Shown: positions 43,386 to 52,425, numbered from the stretch's first letter. The stretch is 64,000 bases of DNA from Paludibacteraceae bacterium (GCA_024399495.1 JAKSNY010000001.1:62001-126000), one strand, 5' to 3'. Notes: generated by a model from the letters alone, not told the origin. Numbers and translations are program-made.

Positions 43386-44975
43386 ATGGAGGCAATGCTT
43401 AGGAACTACCCGTTAGGGATTTACACTTTCAGTGAGATAATTGAAAGGAATCTATTCTACATAGACAAGACTGGTTATGTATATGACATAACCAACAAGT
43501 ATAAGTATGTGTTCTTAAGCCGTCCACGCCGTTTTGGAAAGTCTCTGCTTGTTGATACGTTGCAGTGTTATTTTGAGGGCAGAAAGGAGTTGTTTGCAGG
43601 ATTGAAGGCGGACGCTCTTGAAAAGGATTGGGTAAAGTACCCAGTGCTAAGGTTTGATATGAGCAAGGTTAAGTGTGAGAGCGAAGCGGATTTAAGGAGT
43701 GCTATTGACTACAGACTCAGCCTTTATGAGGATATTTATGGTAGGACTAAAAAGGATATGAAGTTTGGCAACCGTTTGGAGAATATAATTTCACAAGCAT
43801 ATAGTCAGACGGGGCAGAAAGTGGTGATATTAATAGATGAGTATGATTCTCCGCTTTTGAACATAATGCACAAAAAGGATTTGTTTGATACGTTCCGTTC
43901 TGTCCTTAAGGAGTTCTACAGTCCCATAAAGAGTTGTGACTCAATGCTGCGTTTCGGTCTCATAACAGGCATAACCAAGTTTTCTCAACTGAGCATATTC
44001 TCTGAGATAAACAACCTCACCAATATAAGTATGCTGCCCGATTATGACGGATTGTGTGGCATAACCAAGGATGAACTGCTTACCCAGTGTAAGCCTGACA
44101 TACAAGCATTGGCTGATAAATTAAGATGCAGTTATGATGATGCTGTGTCAAAACTAACTGAGAATTATGACGGATATCATTTCTCTTCCGGTGTTGACGA
44201 TGTTATGACTGATGTCTTTAATCCGTTCAGCCTTATAAACGCCTTCAGTGCAAAAAGTATAAGACAGTATTGGTTCAGTTCGGGCACGCCTACGTTCCTG
44301 TTTGAGCAGTTGAAGATGTTCAAAACTGGGCTTACAAGCATTGACGGTCAGAGGGTGAAGGAGGAGAGCTTTAATGTCTCTCCAGAGGTGGCACGCTCTC
44401 CGTTGCCCGTACTATATCAGGCAGGTTACCTTACAATAAAGAAATACGAGGATGATTTCCAAAAATACACCCTCGGCTTCCCTAACAGAGAGGTCAAGTT
44501 CGGATTTCTGAACTCATTCATTCCTGTGCTGACAAATGAGTCGGAGGTGCGTTGCAATGATTTGCTTGAGGATATGACAATAGCACTCCGTGCCGACGAC
44601 ATAGACACCGCTCTCACCGCCCTAAAGGCATACATCGCCGGCATTCCCTACTATTATGAGAACAAAACTGAGCCAGCGTTCCAGACAATAATGTACCTTG
44701 TGCTATCACTTATGGGTCAATACATAAAGGTGGAGGTGAACAATGCCGTAGGCAGAACAGATGCTGTTCTGGAGACCACAAACACAGTCTATATAATAGA
44801 ATACAAGGTGGACAAGTCTGTAGAAGAGGCACTAAAACAGATAGATGACCAGCACTACGCAGACCCCTATCTTGCCGACCCGCGCCGCAAGTTGAAGGTG
44901 GGCATAAACTTCACTACGGAATCACGCACCATAGAGAGTTGGAAGACTGTAGAAGTTAGATGGTCTCCATCATAA
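43386..44975 (+). CDS. AAA-ATPase-like protein with C-terminal PD-(D/E)XK nuclease-like domain
   Basis: 529 residues of the family that joins an AAA-ATPase-like domain to the DUF1703 nuclease-like domain, greatly expanded in gut Bacteroidota. The N-terminal NLFYIDKTGYVYDI is followed by a Walker A-like SRPRRFGKSLLVDTL (about residue 45) and a Walker B-like KVVILIDEYDSPL (about 147). The C-terminal part has GRTDAVLET and VYIIEYKVDKS, which supply the D and ExK of the nuclease fold. Function is unproven; defence or toxin roles have been suggested for relatives. G+C is higher than in the toxin tips. Its 3' end overlaps the convergent LysR gene by 20 bases. Confidence 0.88.
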   Translation: MEAMLRNYPLGIYTFSEIIERNLFYIDKTGYVYDITNKYKYVFLSRPRRFGKSLLVDTLQCYFEGRKELFAGLKADALEKDWVKYPVLRFDMSKVKCESEADLRSAIDYRLSLYEDIYGRTKKDMKFGNRLENIISQAYSQTGQKVVILIDEYDSPLLNIMHKKDLFDTFRSVLKEFYSPIKSCDSMLRFGLITGITKFSQLSIFSEINNLTNISMLPDYDGLCGITKDELLTQCKPDIQALADKLRCSYDDAVSKLTENYDGYHFSSGVDDVMTDVFNPFSLINAFSAKSIRQYWFSSGTPTFLFEQLKMFKTGLTSIDGQRVKEESFNVSPEVARSPLPVLYQAGYLTIKKYEDDFQKYTLGFPNREVKFGFLNSFIPVLTNESEVRCNDLLEDMTIALRADDIDTALTALKAYIAGIPYYYENKTEPAFQTIMYLVLSLMGQYIKVEVNNAVGRTDAVLETTNTVYIIEYKVDKSVEEALKQIDDQHYADPYLADPRRKLKVGINFTTESRTIESWKTVEVRWSPS

Positions 44976-45858
44976 TTCTGCCTATAGTGGCGTTGTCGTG
45001 TAGAATTTTCATAAATTCTGTTGCCGCACGTTTTTTATAGGTGTTTTTAAGATAGTGTATGCATCCGTTCATTACACGCTTGATACCCTCAATGGGTACG
45101 GCTGTAAGTGATGGGCACAGGTGTATCGCCAAAGTGGATAGTATAGACACCATATTGGTATTTACCAATGCCTTTAGAATTATGTCAATATCGTTTGCCT
45201 CAGCACATATATTAAGGTGACTGGTATCCACATCCACAAACCTTTCAAACGCTTTTCTTGATTGGAGTCCGCTGCCAGGCAGTATAACCTTGCATTTTTC
45301 CAAATCGTCCAAAGTGAGTTTCTCTTTTTTTGCAAGAGGGTTGTTTTTGTTCATCACTGCACCTAACTCACAAGAGAATAACTGTTCTGATTCCACATCT
45401 TCATATTTGACAGCAGGCTTAAACGCTAAAATCAAATCTAATTTATGCTCTAAAAGCATATCGTATAACTCTGATGCGGTGCCATAGTGGATATTCAGTT
45501 TCACTTGTGGATATTTACGTACATATATATCAAGCGTCTTTATTATCAATTCACTAAATGAATGTGTTACCCCGATGTAAAGTGTGCCTGAAACCTCTTT
45601 TGTGAGTTCCTTCATCTTTGTCTTACACTCTATCGATGTTTCCACCGTTTTCTGTACCAGAGGGAGCAACTCCTTACCGGCATCGGTAAGTTCTACGCTG
45701 TGTGATGTTCTAAAGAACAACGAAGTACCCACTTCTGCCTCTAATTGCTTTATTTGCTGCGATAGTGTACCCTGTGTTATGAAAAGTTTAGATGCGGCAT
45801 CAGAAAAACTAAGTGTTTCCGCAAGAGTTAAAAAATAGTTTAACTGCCTTAATTCCAT
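44956..45858 (-). CDS. LysR-family transcriptional regulator
   Basis: 300 residues: an N-terminal winged helix (1-60; MELRQLNYFLTLAETLSFSD, TLSQQIKQLEAEVG) and a substrate-binding effector domain (about 90-295). The position, divergent from desulfoferrodoxin and ferritin, suggests an OxyR-like stress regulator, but the OxyR peroxide-sensing cysteine pair is not evident; the cysteines seen are scattered. A perfect LysR-type box lies in the shared promoter region and overlaps its own promoter, so it probably represses itself and activates the divergent genes. The inducer is unknown. Confidence 0.88.
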   Translation of the reverse strand: MELRQLNYFLTLAETLSFSDAASKLFITQGTLSQQIKQLEAEVGTSLFFRTSHSVELTDAGKELLPLVQKTVETSIECKTKMKELTKEVSGTLYIGVTHSFSELIIKTLDIYVRKYPQVKLNIHYGTASELYDMLLEHKLDLILAFKPAVKYEDVESEQLFSCELGAVMNKNNPLAKKEKLTLDDLEKCKVILPGSGLQSRKAFERFVDVDTSHLNICAEANDIDIILKALVNTNMVSILSTLAIHLCPSLTAVPIEGIKRVMNGCIHYLKNTYKKRAATEFMKILHDNATIGRIMMETI

Positions 45859-45880
45859 AATGTTAGTTGCTATGTGTCTG

Positions 45881-45911
45881 CAAATATAGTTATTATTATT
45901 GATAAAATCAA
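45881..45911 (-). promoter_or_regulatory. Promoter of the LysR regulator
   Basis: On the minus strand, TTG at 45911-45909, a 20-base spacer and TATATTTG at 45888-45881 make a good Bacteroidota promoter, starting transcription about 15 bases before the ATG. Confidence 0.62.
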
Positions 45912-45914
45912 TAA
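45896..45914. promoter_or_regulatory. LysR-type operator
   Basis: TTATTGAT-AAA-ATCAATAA is a perfect 8-bp inverted repeat with a 3-base centre and contains the T-N11-A core of LysR boxes. It covers the -33 element of the regulator gene and lies about 75 bases upstream of the predicted desulfoferrodoxin transcription start. Confidence 0.65.
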
Positions 45915-45967
45915 TTAATATTGAAAAATATCATAAAAACCAATAGTAAACATTGTTGCCGGCATTC

Positions 45968-46000
45968 TATATTTGCAATGTCAAGACATCGGGGTCTTGA
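45968..46000 (+). promoter_or_regulatory. Promoter and leader hairpin of the desulfoferrodoxin gene
   Basis: TATATTTG at 45968-45975 is the -7 box. Just after the expected start, TCAAGAC (45981-45987) and GTCTTGA (45994-46000) form a perfect 7-bp inverted repeat with a 6-base centre, either an mRNA hairpin or a repressor site. Confidence 0.55.
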
Positions 46001-46034
46001 GTCAAATTAAATTAACCCATTAAATTTTTAAGTT

Positions 46035-46418
46035 ATGAAAAAGAAATTTTATTACTGCAAACGTTGCGGCAACGTTGTTGTAAAGCAAGTGGACAGTGGA
46101 GTTGACATGGTCTGCTGCGGAGAGAAAATGCAGGAGTTGGTGCCAAACACCAAGGACGGGGCAAGAGAGAAACATCTGCCTGTTGTGGAAAAACTTGAGA
46201 ACGGAGGTATCAGGGTGACCGTTGGTGTAGAGCCTCACCCTATGACACCTGAACACAGAATCCTGTTTATCTATTTGCAGACAGAGAATGGAGGCAAGGT
46301 AAGATACCTGGATCATGCTACAACTGCCACTGCCGATTTTTGTGGTTGCGATGACAAGTTAGTGGCAGTTTATGAGTACTGCAATCTGCACGGATTGTGG
46401 AAAACTGAAATCAAGTAG
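46035..46418 (+). CDS. dfx: Desulfoferrodoxin (2Fe superoxide reductase)
   Basis: Reduces superoxide to peroxide without making oxygen, typical of anaerobes. The 127-residue protein has both iron sites. Centre I is the desulforedoxin domain with Cys8, Cys11, Cys27 and Cys28. Centre II is the catalytic square-pyramidal site, with His47 in REKHLP (including the conserved Glu-Lys pair), His68 and His74 in EPHPMTPEH, then Cys116 and His119 in CNLHGLW. An additional CGC around residues 103-105 is not needed for either site. It is divergent from a LysR gene and 39 bases before ferritin. Confidence 0.95.
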   Translation: MKKKFYYCKRCGNVVVKQVDSGVDMVCCGEKMQELVPNTKDGAREKHLPVVEKLENGGIRVTVGVEPHPMTPEHRILFIYLQTENGGKVRYLDHATTATADFCGCDDKLVAVYEYCNLHGLWKTEIK

Positions 46419-46457
46419 TGCAAAAAAACAAGTTAAACCATTTAAATTTAAATTATT

Positions 46458-46976
46458 ATGATTACCAAGAATTTACAGAATGCTATCAACAGCCAAATCA
46501 ATGCTGAATTATGGTCTGCTTATCTTTATCTTGCAATGTCTCTTGATGCAGAGCGCAAGGCGTTAAAAGGAATTTCAAACTGGTTTTGGGTACAATGGTT
46601 GGAAGAACAGGACCATGCCAGGATTTTTCAAAAGTATTTAAATGATCGTGACGCTCAGGTAATATTGGAGCCTATCAAAGGTGTTCCTACTGAGTGGAAT
46701 ACTCCAATCCAAATGTTTAAGGAGACATTAAAACATGAGCAGGAGGTTACCGCCATGATAAATAATATTGTCAAGTTGGCAAGAGAACAAGGCGATAATG
46801 AAACATTGAGCCGCTTGCAATGGTTCATTGATGAACAGATTGAGGAGGAGGCTAATGCAAGGGATATGATAGCCACTTTGGAGCTATTGGCGGACAGTGG
46901 AAGCGGAATATATATGTTTGACAGAGAACTTGCAGAACGTAAGTATCAAAAAGCCACGCCTCTATTGGAAAAATAA
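46458..46976 (+). CDS. ftnA: Non-heme ferritin
   Basis: Iron-storage ferritin, 172 residues, of the bacterial FtnA type. Ferroxidase ligands are visible in NAELWSAYLYLAM (first helix Glu) and EEQDHARIFQKYL (second helix Glu and His), with further ligands in IDEQIEEEANARD. It lies 39 bases after desulfoferrodoxin with no promoter in between, so the two form an operon: superoxide is reduced to peroxide and iron is kept out of Fenton chemistry. Confidence 0.95.
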   Translation: MITKNLQNAINSQINAELWSAYLYLAMSLDAERKALKGISNWFWVQWLEEQDHARIFQKYLNDRDAQVILEPIKGVPTEWNTPIQMFKETLKHEQEVTAMINNIVKLAREQGDNETLSRLQWFIDEQIEEEANARDMIATLELLADSGSGIYMFDRELAERKYQKATPLLEK

Positions 46977-46995
46977 ACGTGTTTTGCTATCTTTG
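46965..46995 (+). promoter_or_regulatory. Promoter of the flippase-like gene
   Basis: TTG at 46965-46967, a 20-base spacer and TATCTTTG at 46988-46995. The ATG is 8 bases after the -7 box, so the mRNA should be leaderless or nearly so. Confidence 0.6.
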
Positions 46996-47003
46996 CACAC
47001 TAT

Positions 47004-48038
47004 ATGGCAGATGGCAAACAAAAATCAAACCTGCTGACCATACTTAAAATAGTTATTATGGTTGGAGCATACGGGTACTTGACGTATTCACTTCTTACGT
47101 TCAAGTACTACGATGTTTTAATATCGTCATTCAAACTTAACATTGGAAATAAATGGTTATTTCTTATAGCGGCGCTGTTACTGATGCCGGTAAATTGGGG
47201 CTTGGAGAGTGCCAAATGGTTTACCATTGTACGTCAAATCCAACCTTATAGGTATATTGAAGCGTATAAGTCTGTACTAATGGGATTGGTGTCAGGGTTT
47301 TTCACACCAAACAGAATATGTGACCCTGTGGGCAGGGTACTGACTTTAGAACCTGAAAACAGAGGGGGCGGAATTTTACTCTCTTTTGTAGGTTCTCTTG
47401 CACAGTCTTTTGCCACATGTCTGTTTCTTTTGATAGCAGTAATATTTATTGAAAAACTCCCCTTTTTATCGGGAGAAGAGAACTTTGAAGCATTGCGTTT
47501 GAGTTCAGTGGTATTTGCTCTTATAATTACCATGCTTTATATTACATTGCCACTGTATGCCTCTAAACTTAATATTGGCAAATACCCTAAAATAGACAAA
47601 ATGCTTAAAGCGGTTGCCGCCATAAAATATAAGGCATTGGCAGTAGTAAGTGCTGAATCCATATCAAGATACGCAGTATATTGCATTCAATACTTTCTGA
47701 TGTTGAGATTTATGGGTGTGGAAATATCAGTTGCCAGTGCATTTATTCTGATTCCGATAAATTATTTTTTAGTGTCGGTTACGCCATCTTACTCGTTTTC
47801 AGAGATAGGGGTTAGGGGTTCATACGCTATGATTTTGTTTGGCGGAATGGGACAGATTACTGAAGACCCGATATCCTCTCTAAACGCAATGGCGGCCTCT
47901 ATGGCGGCTGTCACCATTTGGGTGATAAATTATATTATACCAATGCTTGTGGGTTCATGGTTTCTTGCTATAGAGAAACGTGATGTTAAAGAGGAAACAG
48001 GACAAATGCAGCTACATCCCACAGAGAATGTGAAATGA
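47004..48038 (+). CDS. Lysylphosphatidylglycerol synthase-like (UPF0104) membrane protein
   Basis: 344 residues with about eight membrane helices, matching the flippase-like membrane part of MprF and the UPF0104 family (NWGLESAKWFTIV near residue 68; GLVSGFFTPNRICDPVGR near 95; TPSYSFSEIGVRG near 262). There is no synthase domain, so it is a stand-alone transporter-like protein, perhaps moving a lipid. Its 3' end overlaps the convergent CPBP protease gene by 53 bases, an unusually long overlap, but both reading frames are clearly real. Confidence 0.78.
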   Translation: MADGKQKSNLLTILKIVIMVGAYGYLTYSLLTFKYYDVLISSFKLNIGNKWLFLIAALLLMPVNWGLESAKWFTIVRQIQPYRYIEAYKSVLMGLVSGFFTPNRICDPVGRVLTLEPENRGGGILLSFVGSLAQSFATCLFLLIAVIFIEKLPFLSGEENFEALRLSSVVFALIITMLYITLPLYASKLNIGKYPKIDKMLKAVAAIKYKALAVVSAESISRYAVYCIQYFLMLRFMGVEISVASAFILIPINYFLVSVTPSYSFSEIGVRGSYAMILFGGMGQITEDPISSLNAMAASMAAVTIWVINYIIPMLVGSWFLAIEKRDVKEETGQMQLHPTENVK

Positions 48039-48609
48039 CCAATGCTGTAAGCCACTGAGGCTTAAAACGATATATAAGACCCCAAAATCCTCCGGCAACC
48101 ATCGCAGCCATAACAAGCATAAAGTTGAAAGACCATATATGGACTATAGTGTAGGTTGCCACAGTAATGATAAACGCGGCATCGGGGTTATATATATCAC
48201 TTAATTTTGCCTGAACAAAACCACGCCAGAACAACTCTTCTGCAGGACCAATCAGAAATAAAAGAGAAATTCCTATAATCCAGTTCTCAGATTCAGATTT
48301 AAGAGTATAGATAGCGTCCACTTCAGGGCGTGCAAAATCAAATATCAATTGGGATATCTTATCACCTATGTAAAACACGCACCACAAGGTAAAGGCGATA
48401 ACTACTCCCAATAGTAAGTTCTTAGCGGTGAAATGGAGACTTTTTAGCCAACTGCCGTCAAAAAATATGCTTAATGTTATAAGGATTATGGCGGAGACTG
48501 ACATACAACTCCAAAATGGTAAGTAAGGTGAAGTCCAAGGAGAGAACATTACAAACCACAGCACGGCAGCCACAGAAATAGAAAGCCATATTTTAGATTT
48601 ATTGGTCAT
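47986..48609 (-). CDS. CPBP-family intramembrane metalloprotease
   Basis: 207 residues with about six membrane helices. The three Abi/CPBP motifs are present: AEELFWRGF (Glu-Glu-xxx-Arg), TIVHIWSFNF (His) and VISHSLWDV (second His), so the active site looks complete. In bacteria these proteins are related to Rce1 prenyl proteases, often with unknown targets. It overlaps menA by 4 bases, so the two form one transcript. Confidence 0.82.
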   Translation of the reverse strand: MTNKSKIWLSISVAAVLWFVMFSPWTSPYLPFWSCMSVSAIILITLSIFFDGSWLKSLHFTAKNLLLGVVIAFTLWCVFYIGDKISQLIFDFARPEVDAIYTLKSESENWIIGISLLFLIGPAEELFWRGFVQAKLSDIYNPDAAFIITVATYTIVHIWSFNFMLVMAAMVAGGFWGLIYRFKPQWLTALVISHSLWDVAAFVLFPL

Positions 48610-49526
48610 AGAAAGGCACTTATTAGCAATCCTAAACAGAAAAGAGCACCGAATGAAAGCTGTAGCTTTGCCTGTTGTTGGTCTAAAGTGGCAATAGGCA
48701 AATCTGAATTTACAGGAGCTTTAAGCATGACCTTGCTTAACTTGACTGCAAGAGGAAGCGTAATTATGGTTATAAGCGTAAGGTATGGCAATATACCCAA
48801 TATTGCGTATATTATTAAAAGGACAAAAGGAACTGAAATCTCTATAACGTACAATATCTGAGCCACTTTGCCACCTAAAAAATGGTTCATTGTGTGAATG
48901 CCGGCGGCTTTATCTGTGCGTATATCTCGTGTGTTGTTGGCATGAAGAATGGCCACAGTCTGCAAGCCGTAAGGCAGACAAATATAGAGAATAGGCCAAA
49001 ACATCTGTTCTGTAAGAAGAAATCCTATTCCAAGTGCCGGTAGCATAGCAAAAAGAATCAGAATGTCCAAATCACCCATAGCGTGGTATTTAAGCCAATA
49101 GTAAATCACCGTTAAAAAAGCCCCTGTTACTCCAAACCAAAGCAGGTTCCAATTGCTTGTCATAAATGTTATTATCAGTCCAAATATGGTTCCTGCAAGT
49201 ATCAGACTCCAGCCATACAACTTAATCTCTTTAGGCGTGAATTTGCCCGATTTCATGGAGAGAACTCCATTGTAGTCATTACGGCTGTCCACTCCGTAAA
49301 TATGGTCTGCGTAGTCTCCAAGCAGATTGCCTGCCGCATGAAACAAGAGAATCATAGGGAGACAGAGCCATGCCGCATTCCAGTCAAGATTGATTGTACA
49401 TAGTTTCATATCGGGTTGTAAAAACCAGTAAAAAAATGCCATAGGGGCTAAAATACCAATAGTTGATGCACTGAATGACCAAGGTCTGGTGGCAATAATC
49501 CAATCTTTAAAAGTCCGTTTCTCCAT
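48606..49526 (-). CDS. menA: 1,4-dihydroxy-2-naphthoate polyprenyltransferase
   Basis: UbiA-family membrane enzyme that joins a polyprenyl chain to dihydroxynaphthoate in menaquinone synthesis. The 306-residue protein has about eight helices and both aspartate motifs: NLLGDYADHIYGVDS (about 67-81) and NNTRDIRTDKAAGIHT (about 197-212), plus the N-terminal IIATRPWSFSASTIG. It would use the product of the polyprenyl diphosphate synthase at 21944-22906. Two overlapping -7 boxes precede it. Confidence 0.87.
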   Translation of the reverse strand: MEKRTFKDWIIATRPWSFSASTIGILAPMAFFYWFLQPDMKLCTINLDWNAAWLCLPMILLFHAAGNLLGDYADHIYGVDSRNDYNGVLSMKSGKFTPKEIKLYGWSLILAGTIFGLIITFMTSNWNLLWFGVTGAFLTVIYYWLKYHAMGDLDILILFAMLPALGIGFLLTEQMFWPILYICLPYGLQTVAILHANNTRDIRTDKAAGIHTMNHFLGGKVAQILYVIEISVPFVLLIIYAILGILPYLTLITIITLPLAVKLSKVMLKAPVNSDLPIATLDQQQAKLQLSFGALFCLGLLISAFL

Positions 49527-49535
49527 AATTTTTTA

Positions 49536-49574
49536 CAAATTTAGGTACAAATTTACTAAAAATTCATAACTTTG
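49536..49574. promoter_or_regulatory. Divergent -7 boxes between menA and proC
   Basis: On the minus strand TAAATTTG occurs twice (49543-49536 and 49555-49548) facing menA; on the plus strand TAACTTTG (49567-49574) faces proC. Confidence 0.5.
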
Positions 49575-49602
49575 CAGTTATATATATTCAAAAACATAAA
49601 TT

Positions 49603-50397
49603 ATGAGTACAATTGCAATAATAGGTGGCGGAAATATGGGTGGAGCCATAGCACGAGCCCTGACACAAAACAGTGTCATTACAAAGGTTAAAGTGAGCGA
49701 TATCAATGAGGATACATTACGTTCATTGCAGAATTTCAATAACGGCATTGATGTAACCACATCCAATAAAGAGAATGTAAAAGGAGCGGATATAGTGTTA
49801 TTGGCGGTAAAGCCATGGTTGGCTGAGGCTGTGATTGCTGAAATCAAGGATTCTATGGACTATAGCAAGCAGATTTTTATGTCAATAGTTGCAGGTGTTC
49901 CGTTTGAAAAACTGACGGTGGCACTCAGCAAAGGGAACTCATTGCCTCCTATTTTCCGTATGATACCTAACACTGCTGTAGATGTTTTGCAAAGTGTGCT
50001 CTCCATAGCACCATATATCAATGCAGGTCATGCTCAGATGAAACTTATAGAGCAGATATTCAGTGAGACCGGTAAGGTGTTCTTTGTTCAAGAGAAAGAC
50101 CTTAATGCCTTTATGGCACTTTCAAGTTGTGGTATTGCATACGCATTCCGTTATATTAGGGCCGCTGTAGAAGGTGCGGTGGAGATGGGTATATATCCAA
50201 ATGTTGCCAAGCAGGTTGTAACTCAGACTTTGCGTGGTGCCATAGATTTGATAGATACCAACGACTCACATCCTGAGGCAGAGATAGATAAAGTGACCAC
50301 ACCTGGGGGCATAACCATAAAAGGATTAAATGAGATGGAGGCAAACGGTTTTACCAATTCTGTAATTAAAGGACTTAAAGCAAGCCTTATAAAATAA
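49603..50397 (+). CDS. proC: Pyrroline-5-carboxylate reductase
   Basis: Last step of proline synthesis, NAD(P)H-dependent. The 264-residue protein has the N-terminal Rossmann motif IAIIGGGNMGGAIARAL, VLLAVKPWLAEAV, FRMIPNTAVDV, and the C-terminal signature TTPGGITIKGLNEMEANGF. Length is normal. The symporter gene begins one base after the stop, so proC is probably co-transcribed with it. Confidence 0.96.
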   Translation: MSTIAIIGGGNMGGAIARALTQNSVITKVKVSDINEDTLRSLQNFNNGIDVTTSNKENVKGADIVLLAVKPWLAEAVIAEIKDSMDYSKQIFMSIVAGVPFEKLTVALSKGNSLPPIFRMIPNTAVDVLQSVLSIAPYINAGHAQMKLIEQIFSETGKVFFVQEKDLNAFMALSSCGIAYAFRYIRAAVEGAVEMGIYPNVAKQVVTQTLRGAIDLIDTNDSHPEAEIDKVTTPGGITIKGLNEMEANGFTNSVIKGLKASLIK

Positions 50398-50398
50398 G

Positions 50399-51745
50399 AT
50401 GACAAAAGGAGACAGAGGGCATTTTGCCACAAAATTCGGTGTACTTATGGCTACGGTAGGTTCTGCTGTAGGTTTGGGTAATATCTGGCGTTTCCCATAT
50501 CAGATGGGAATGAACGGCGGTGCCGCTTTCCTTATTGTTTATATATTGGCGGTTTTCCTTGTGGGGATACCTGCTATGGTGGCTGAATTTATAATTGGAA
50601 GGGAGTCTCATAAAAATACTGTAGATGCCTTTAATGCAGTGGCACCAGGTACGCACTGGAATCTTTTAGGCTATCTTGGTGTGATTACAGGGGGTATAAT
50701 AAGTTGTTATTATTGTGTAGTGGTGGGGTGGACTCTCTATTATCTCTATATTTCCGCATCAAATTCGCTTGTAGGATATTCTCCTGAACAATATAATGCT
50801 ATTTTCAATCATTTTGTAGTTAACCCTTATATTCCTACGCTATTTCTTGTATTGGTAATTGTAATTACCGGAGTTATAGTATCCAGAGGGGTGCAAAACG
50901 GCATAGAGCGAATGTCAAAGATAATGATGCCTATGCTGTTTATACTACTTATTGCCCTTGGAATAAATTCATGTATGATGCCAAATGCATTCCAGGGACT
51001 TAAGTTCATGTTTGTATATGACGCATCAAAACTTACATTTGACGGGGCGATGGATGCCATTGGACAGGCATTTTATTCTTTAAGTCTTGGTATGGGGTGT
51101 CTTATAACCTACTCCTCTTATTTCAAGGATAATGTAAATTTACCTAAAACCGCATCACAGATTGCCATAGTGGATTTGCTGGTTGCAGTCCTTTCAGGTA
51201 TTATGATATTCCCTGCACTATTCTCTTTAGGTATGCAACCCGATGAGGGGGCAGGGCTGGTGTTTAAGGTATTGCCTAGCGTGTTCTCCCAAATGGCGTT
51301 AGGGTCAGTGTGGGCTGTAATGTTTTATGTATTGCTTTTTATAGCGGCTCTTACATCGTTTATGTCACTGTATGAAGTTATTATTTCATTTGTAGTGGAG
51401 AAATTCAACATAACAAGAGTCAGAGCATGCATAATAATGTCTGCAATTTTTGCGGTAATGGGAATCGTCAATTCATTGTCATTTGGCGTATTGTCTGATT
51501 TGACTATATTCGGTAATAGTATATTTGACACTTTTGACTACTTGTCTACTACAATATTATTACCCTTTGGAGGTATTTTTACATCGCTGTTTGTGGGGTG
51601 GCGGTTAGATAGGAAAGTAATAAATACGCAACTTAATATAAATTCACCATTTAAGTTCAAAGCAATAAAAGTGTATATATTCTTTCTCCGTTTTATAATA
51701 CCTATAGCAATATTAACTATGTTTGTATTCAGCATAATTAACTAG
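50399..51745 (+). CDS. Sodium-dependent (SNF/NSS-family) transporter
   Basis: 448 residues with about eleven helices, a LeuT-fold sodium symporter. The N-terminal GVLMATVGSAVGLGNIWRFP is the family signature with the sodium-site residues of helix 1; YSLSLGMGCLITYSSYF is helix 6. Bacterial members carry amino acids or related amines; the substrate cannot be read here. It starts one base after proC, so a link to amino-acid supply is possible. Confidence 0.92.
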   Translation: MTKGDRGHFATKFGVLMATVGSAVGLGNIWRFPYQMGMNGGAAFLIVYILAVFLVGIPAMVAEFIIGRESHKNTVDAFNAVAPGTHWNLLGYLGVITGGIISCYYCVVVGWTLYYLYISASNSLVGYSPEQYNAIFNHFVVNPYIPTLFLVLVIVITGVIVSRGVQNGIERMSKIMMPMLFILLIALGINSCMMPNAFQGLKFMFVYDASKLTFDGAMDAIGQAFYSLSLGMGCLITYSSYFKDNVNLPKTASQIAIVDLLVAVLSGIMIFPALFSLGMQPDEGAGLVFKVLPSVFSQMALGSVWAVMFYVLLFIAALTSFMSLYEVIISFVVEKFNITRVRACIIMSAIFAVMGIVNSLSFGVLSDLTIFGNSIFDTFDYLSTTILLPFGGIFTSLFVGWRLDRKVINTQLNINSPFKFKAIKVYIFFLRFIIPIAILTMFVFSIIN

Positions 51746-51794
51746 TTATAGGTTGCTTTATTTGTCTTCACTGATGCCCTAAAAACAATATTAT

Positions 51795-52418
51795 ATGGGC
51801 ATTAAAGATTATTTCTTTTTTACCAAAGAAGAGAGACGGGGTGTGTTTACGCTCCTTGTATTGGTAGCAGTTGTTATCGGTGTTAAAATTTTTGTTGCTG
51901 CGATATGTGGGCCAGGAAAAAATGCCGAGTTGACACTTGAAGGTTCAAGTACGGCAAATGCACAAACCACAAGTGTATGTACTTACAGAAAATATGTAAA
52001 AAAGGAGATGTATGTGCTGGAACTTAATAGTGCCGATACACTTCAATTACAGGAACTCAGAGGTATTGGTCCCGCTTTTGCCCGCCGCATTGTGGCGTAT
52101 AGGGACAAATTAGGAGGCTATTATGCAAAAGAGCAGTTGATGGAGGTTTACGGTTTCACACCAGAGTTGTATGAAAAGGTAAAAAATCAAGTAAAAGTTA
52201 ACAAGTCGCTTATTAAAAAAATTGATGTAAATGCATACGACATCGGGTATCTAAAAAGGCATCCGTATATATCGTATTATGAGGCTAAAGCCATAGTGGA
52301 TTATAGAGATTCTAAAAAGACACACCATATAGACTCAATAGAAGAGTTGAGAGGACTTCCGGATTTAGAGCAGAATTTTGAAATAATCAGGCTTTATATA
52401 ATGGTGGTTGAAAAATAG
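51795..52418 (+). CDS. Membrane-anchored helix-hairpin-helix protein, ComEA-like
   Basis: 207 residues: one membrane helix (about 16-37), a linker, then two HhH units. The first is ELNSADTLQLQELRGIGPAF and AYRDKLGGYYAKEQLMEVYG (about 75-115); the second is IDVNAYDIGYLKRHPYISYY (about 138-157). ComEA-type proteins bind incoming DNA at the periplasmic face, and with dprA in the same window this could serve DNA uptake, but such proteins are universal in Bacteroidota and the role is unproven. It is followed 7 bases later by the convergent stop of the OmpA/PD40 gene. Confidence 0.78.
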   Translation: MGIKDYFFFTKEERRGVFTLLVLVAVVIGVKIFVAAICGPGKNAELTLEGSSTANAQTTSVCTYRKYVKKEMYVLELNSADTLQLQELRGIGPAFARRIVAYRDKLGGYYAKEQLMEVYGFTPELYEKVKNQVKVNKSLIKKIDVNAYDIGYLKRHPYISYYEAKAIVDYRDSKKTHHIDSIEELRGLPDLEQNFEIIRLYIMVVEK

Positions 52419-52425
52419 TCAATGG

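Noticed and set aside
44956-45858. OxyR
   Set aside because: Position fits, but the peroxide-sensing cysteine pair of OxyR is not visible, so only the LysR family is claimed.
47246-47533. Minus-strand frames inside housekeeping genes
   Set aside because: These and similar frames (for example 8366-8841, 15301-15622, 25421-25921, 31035-31531) lie wholly opposite well-recognised genes and look random.
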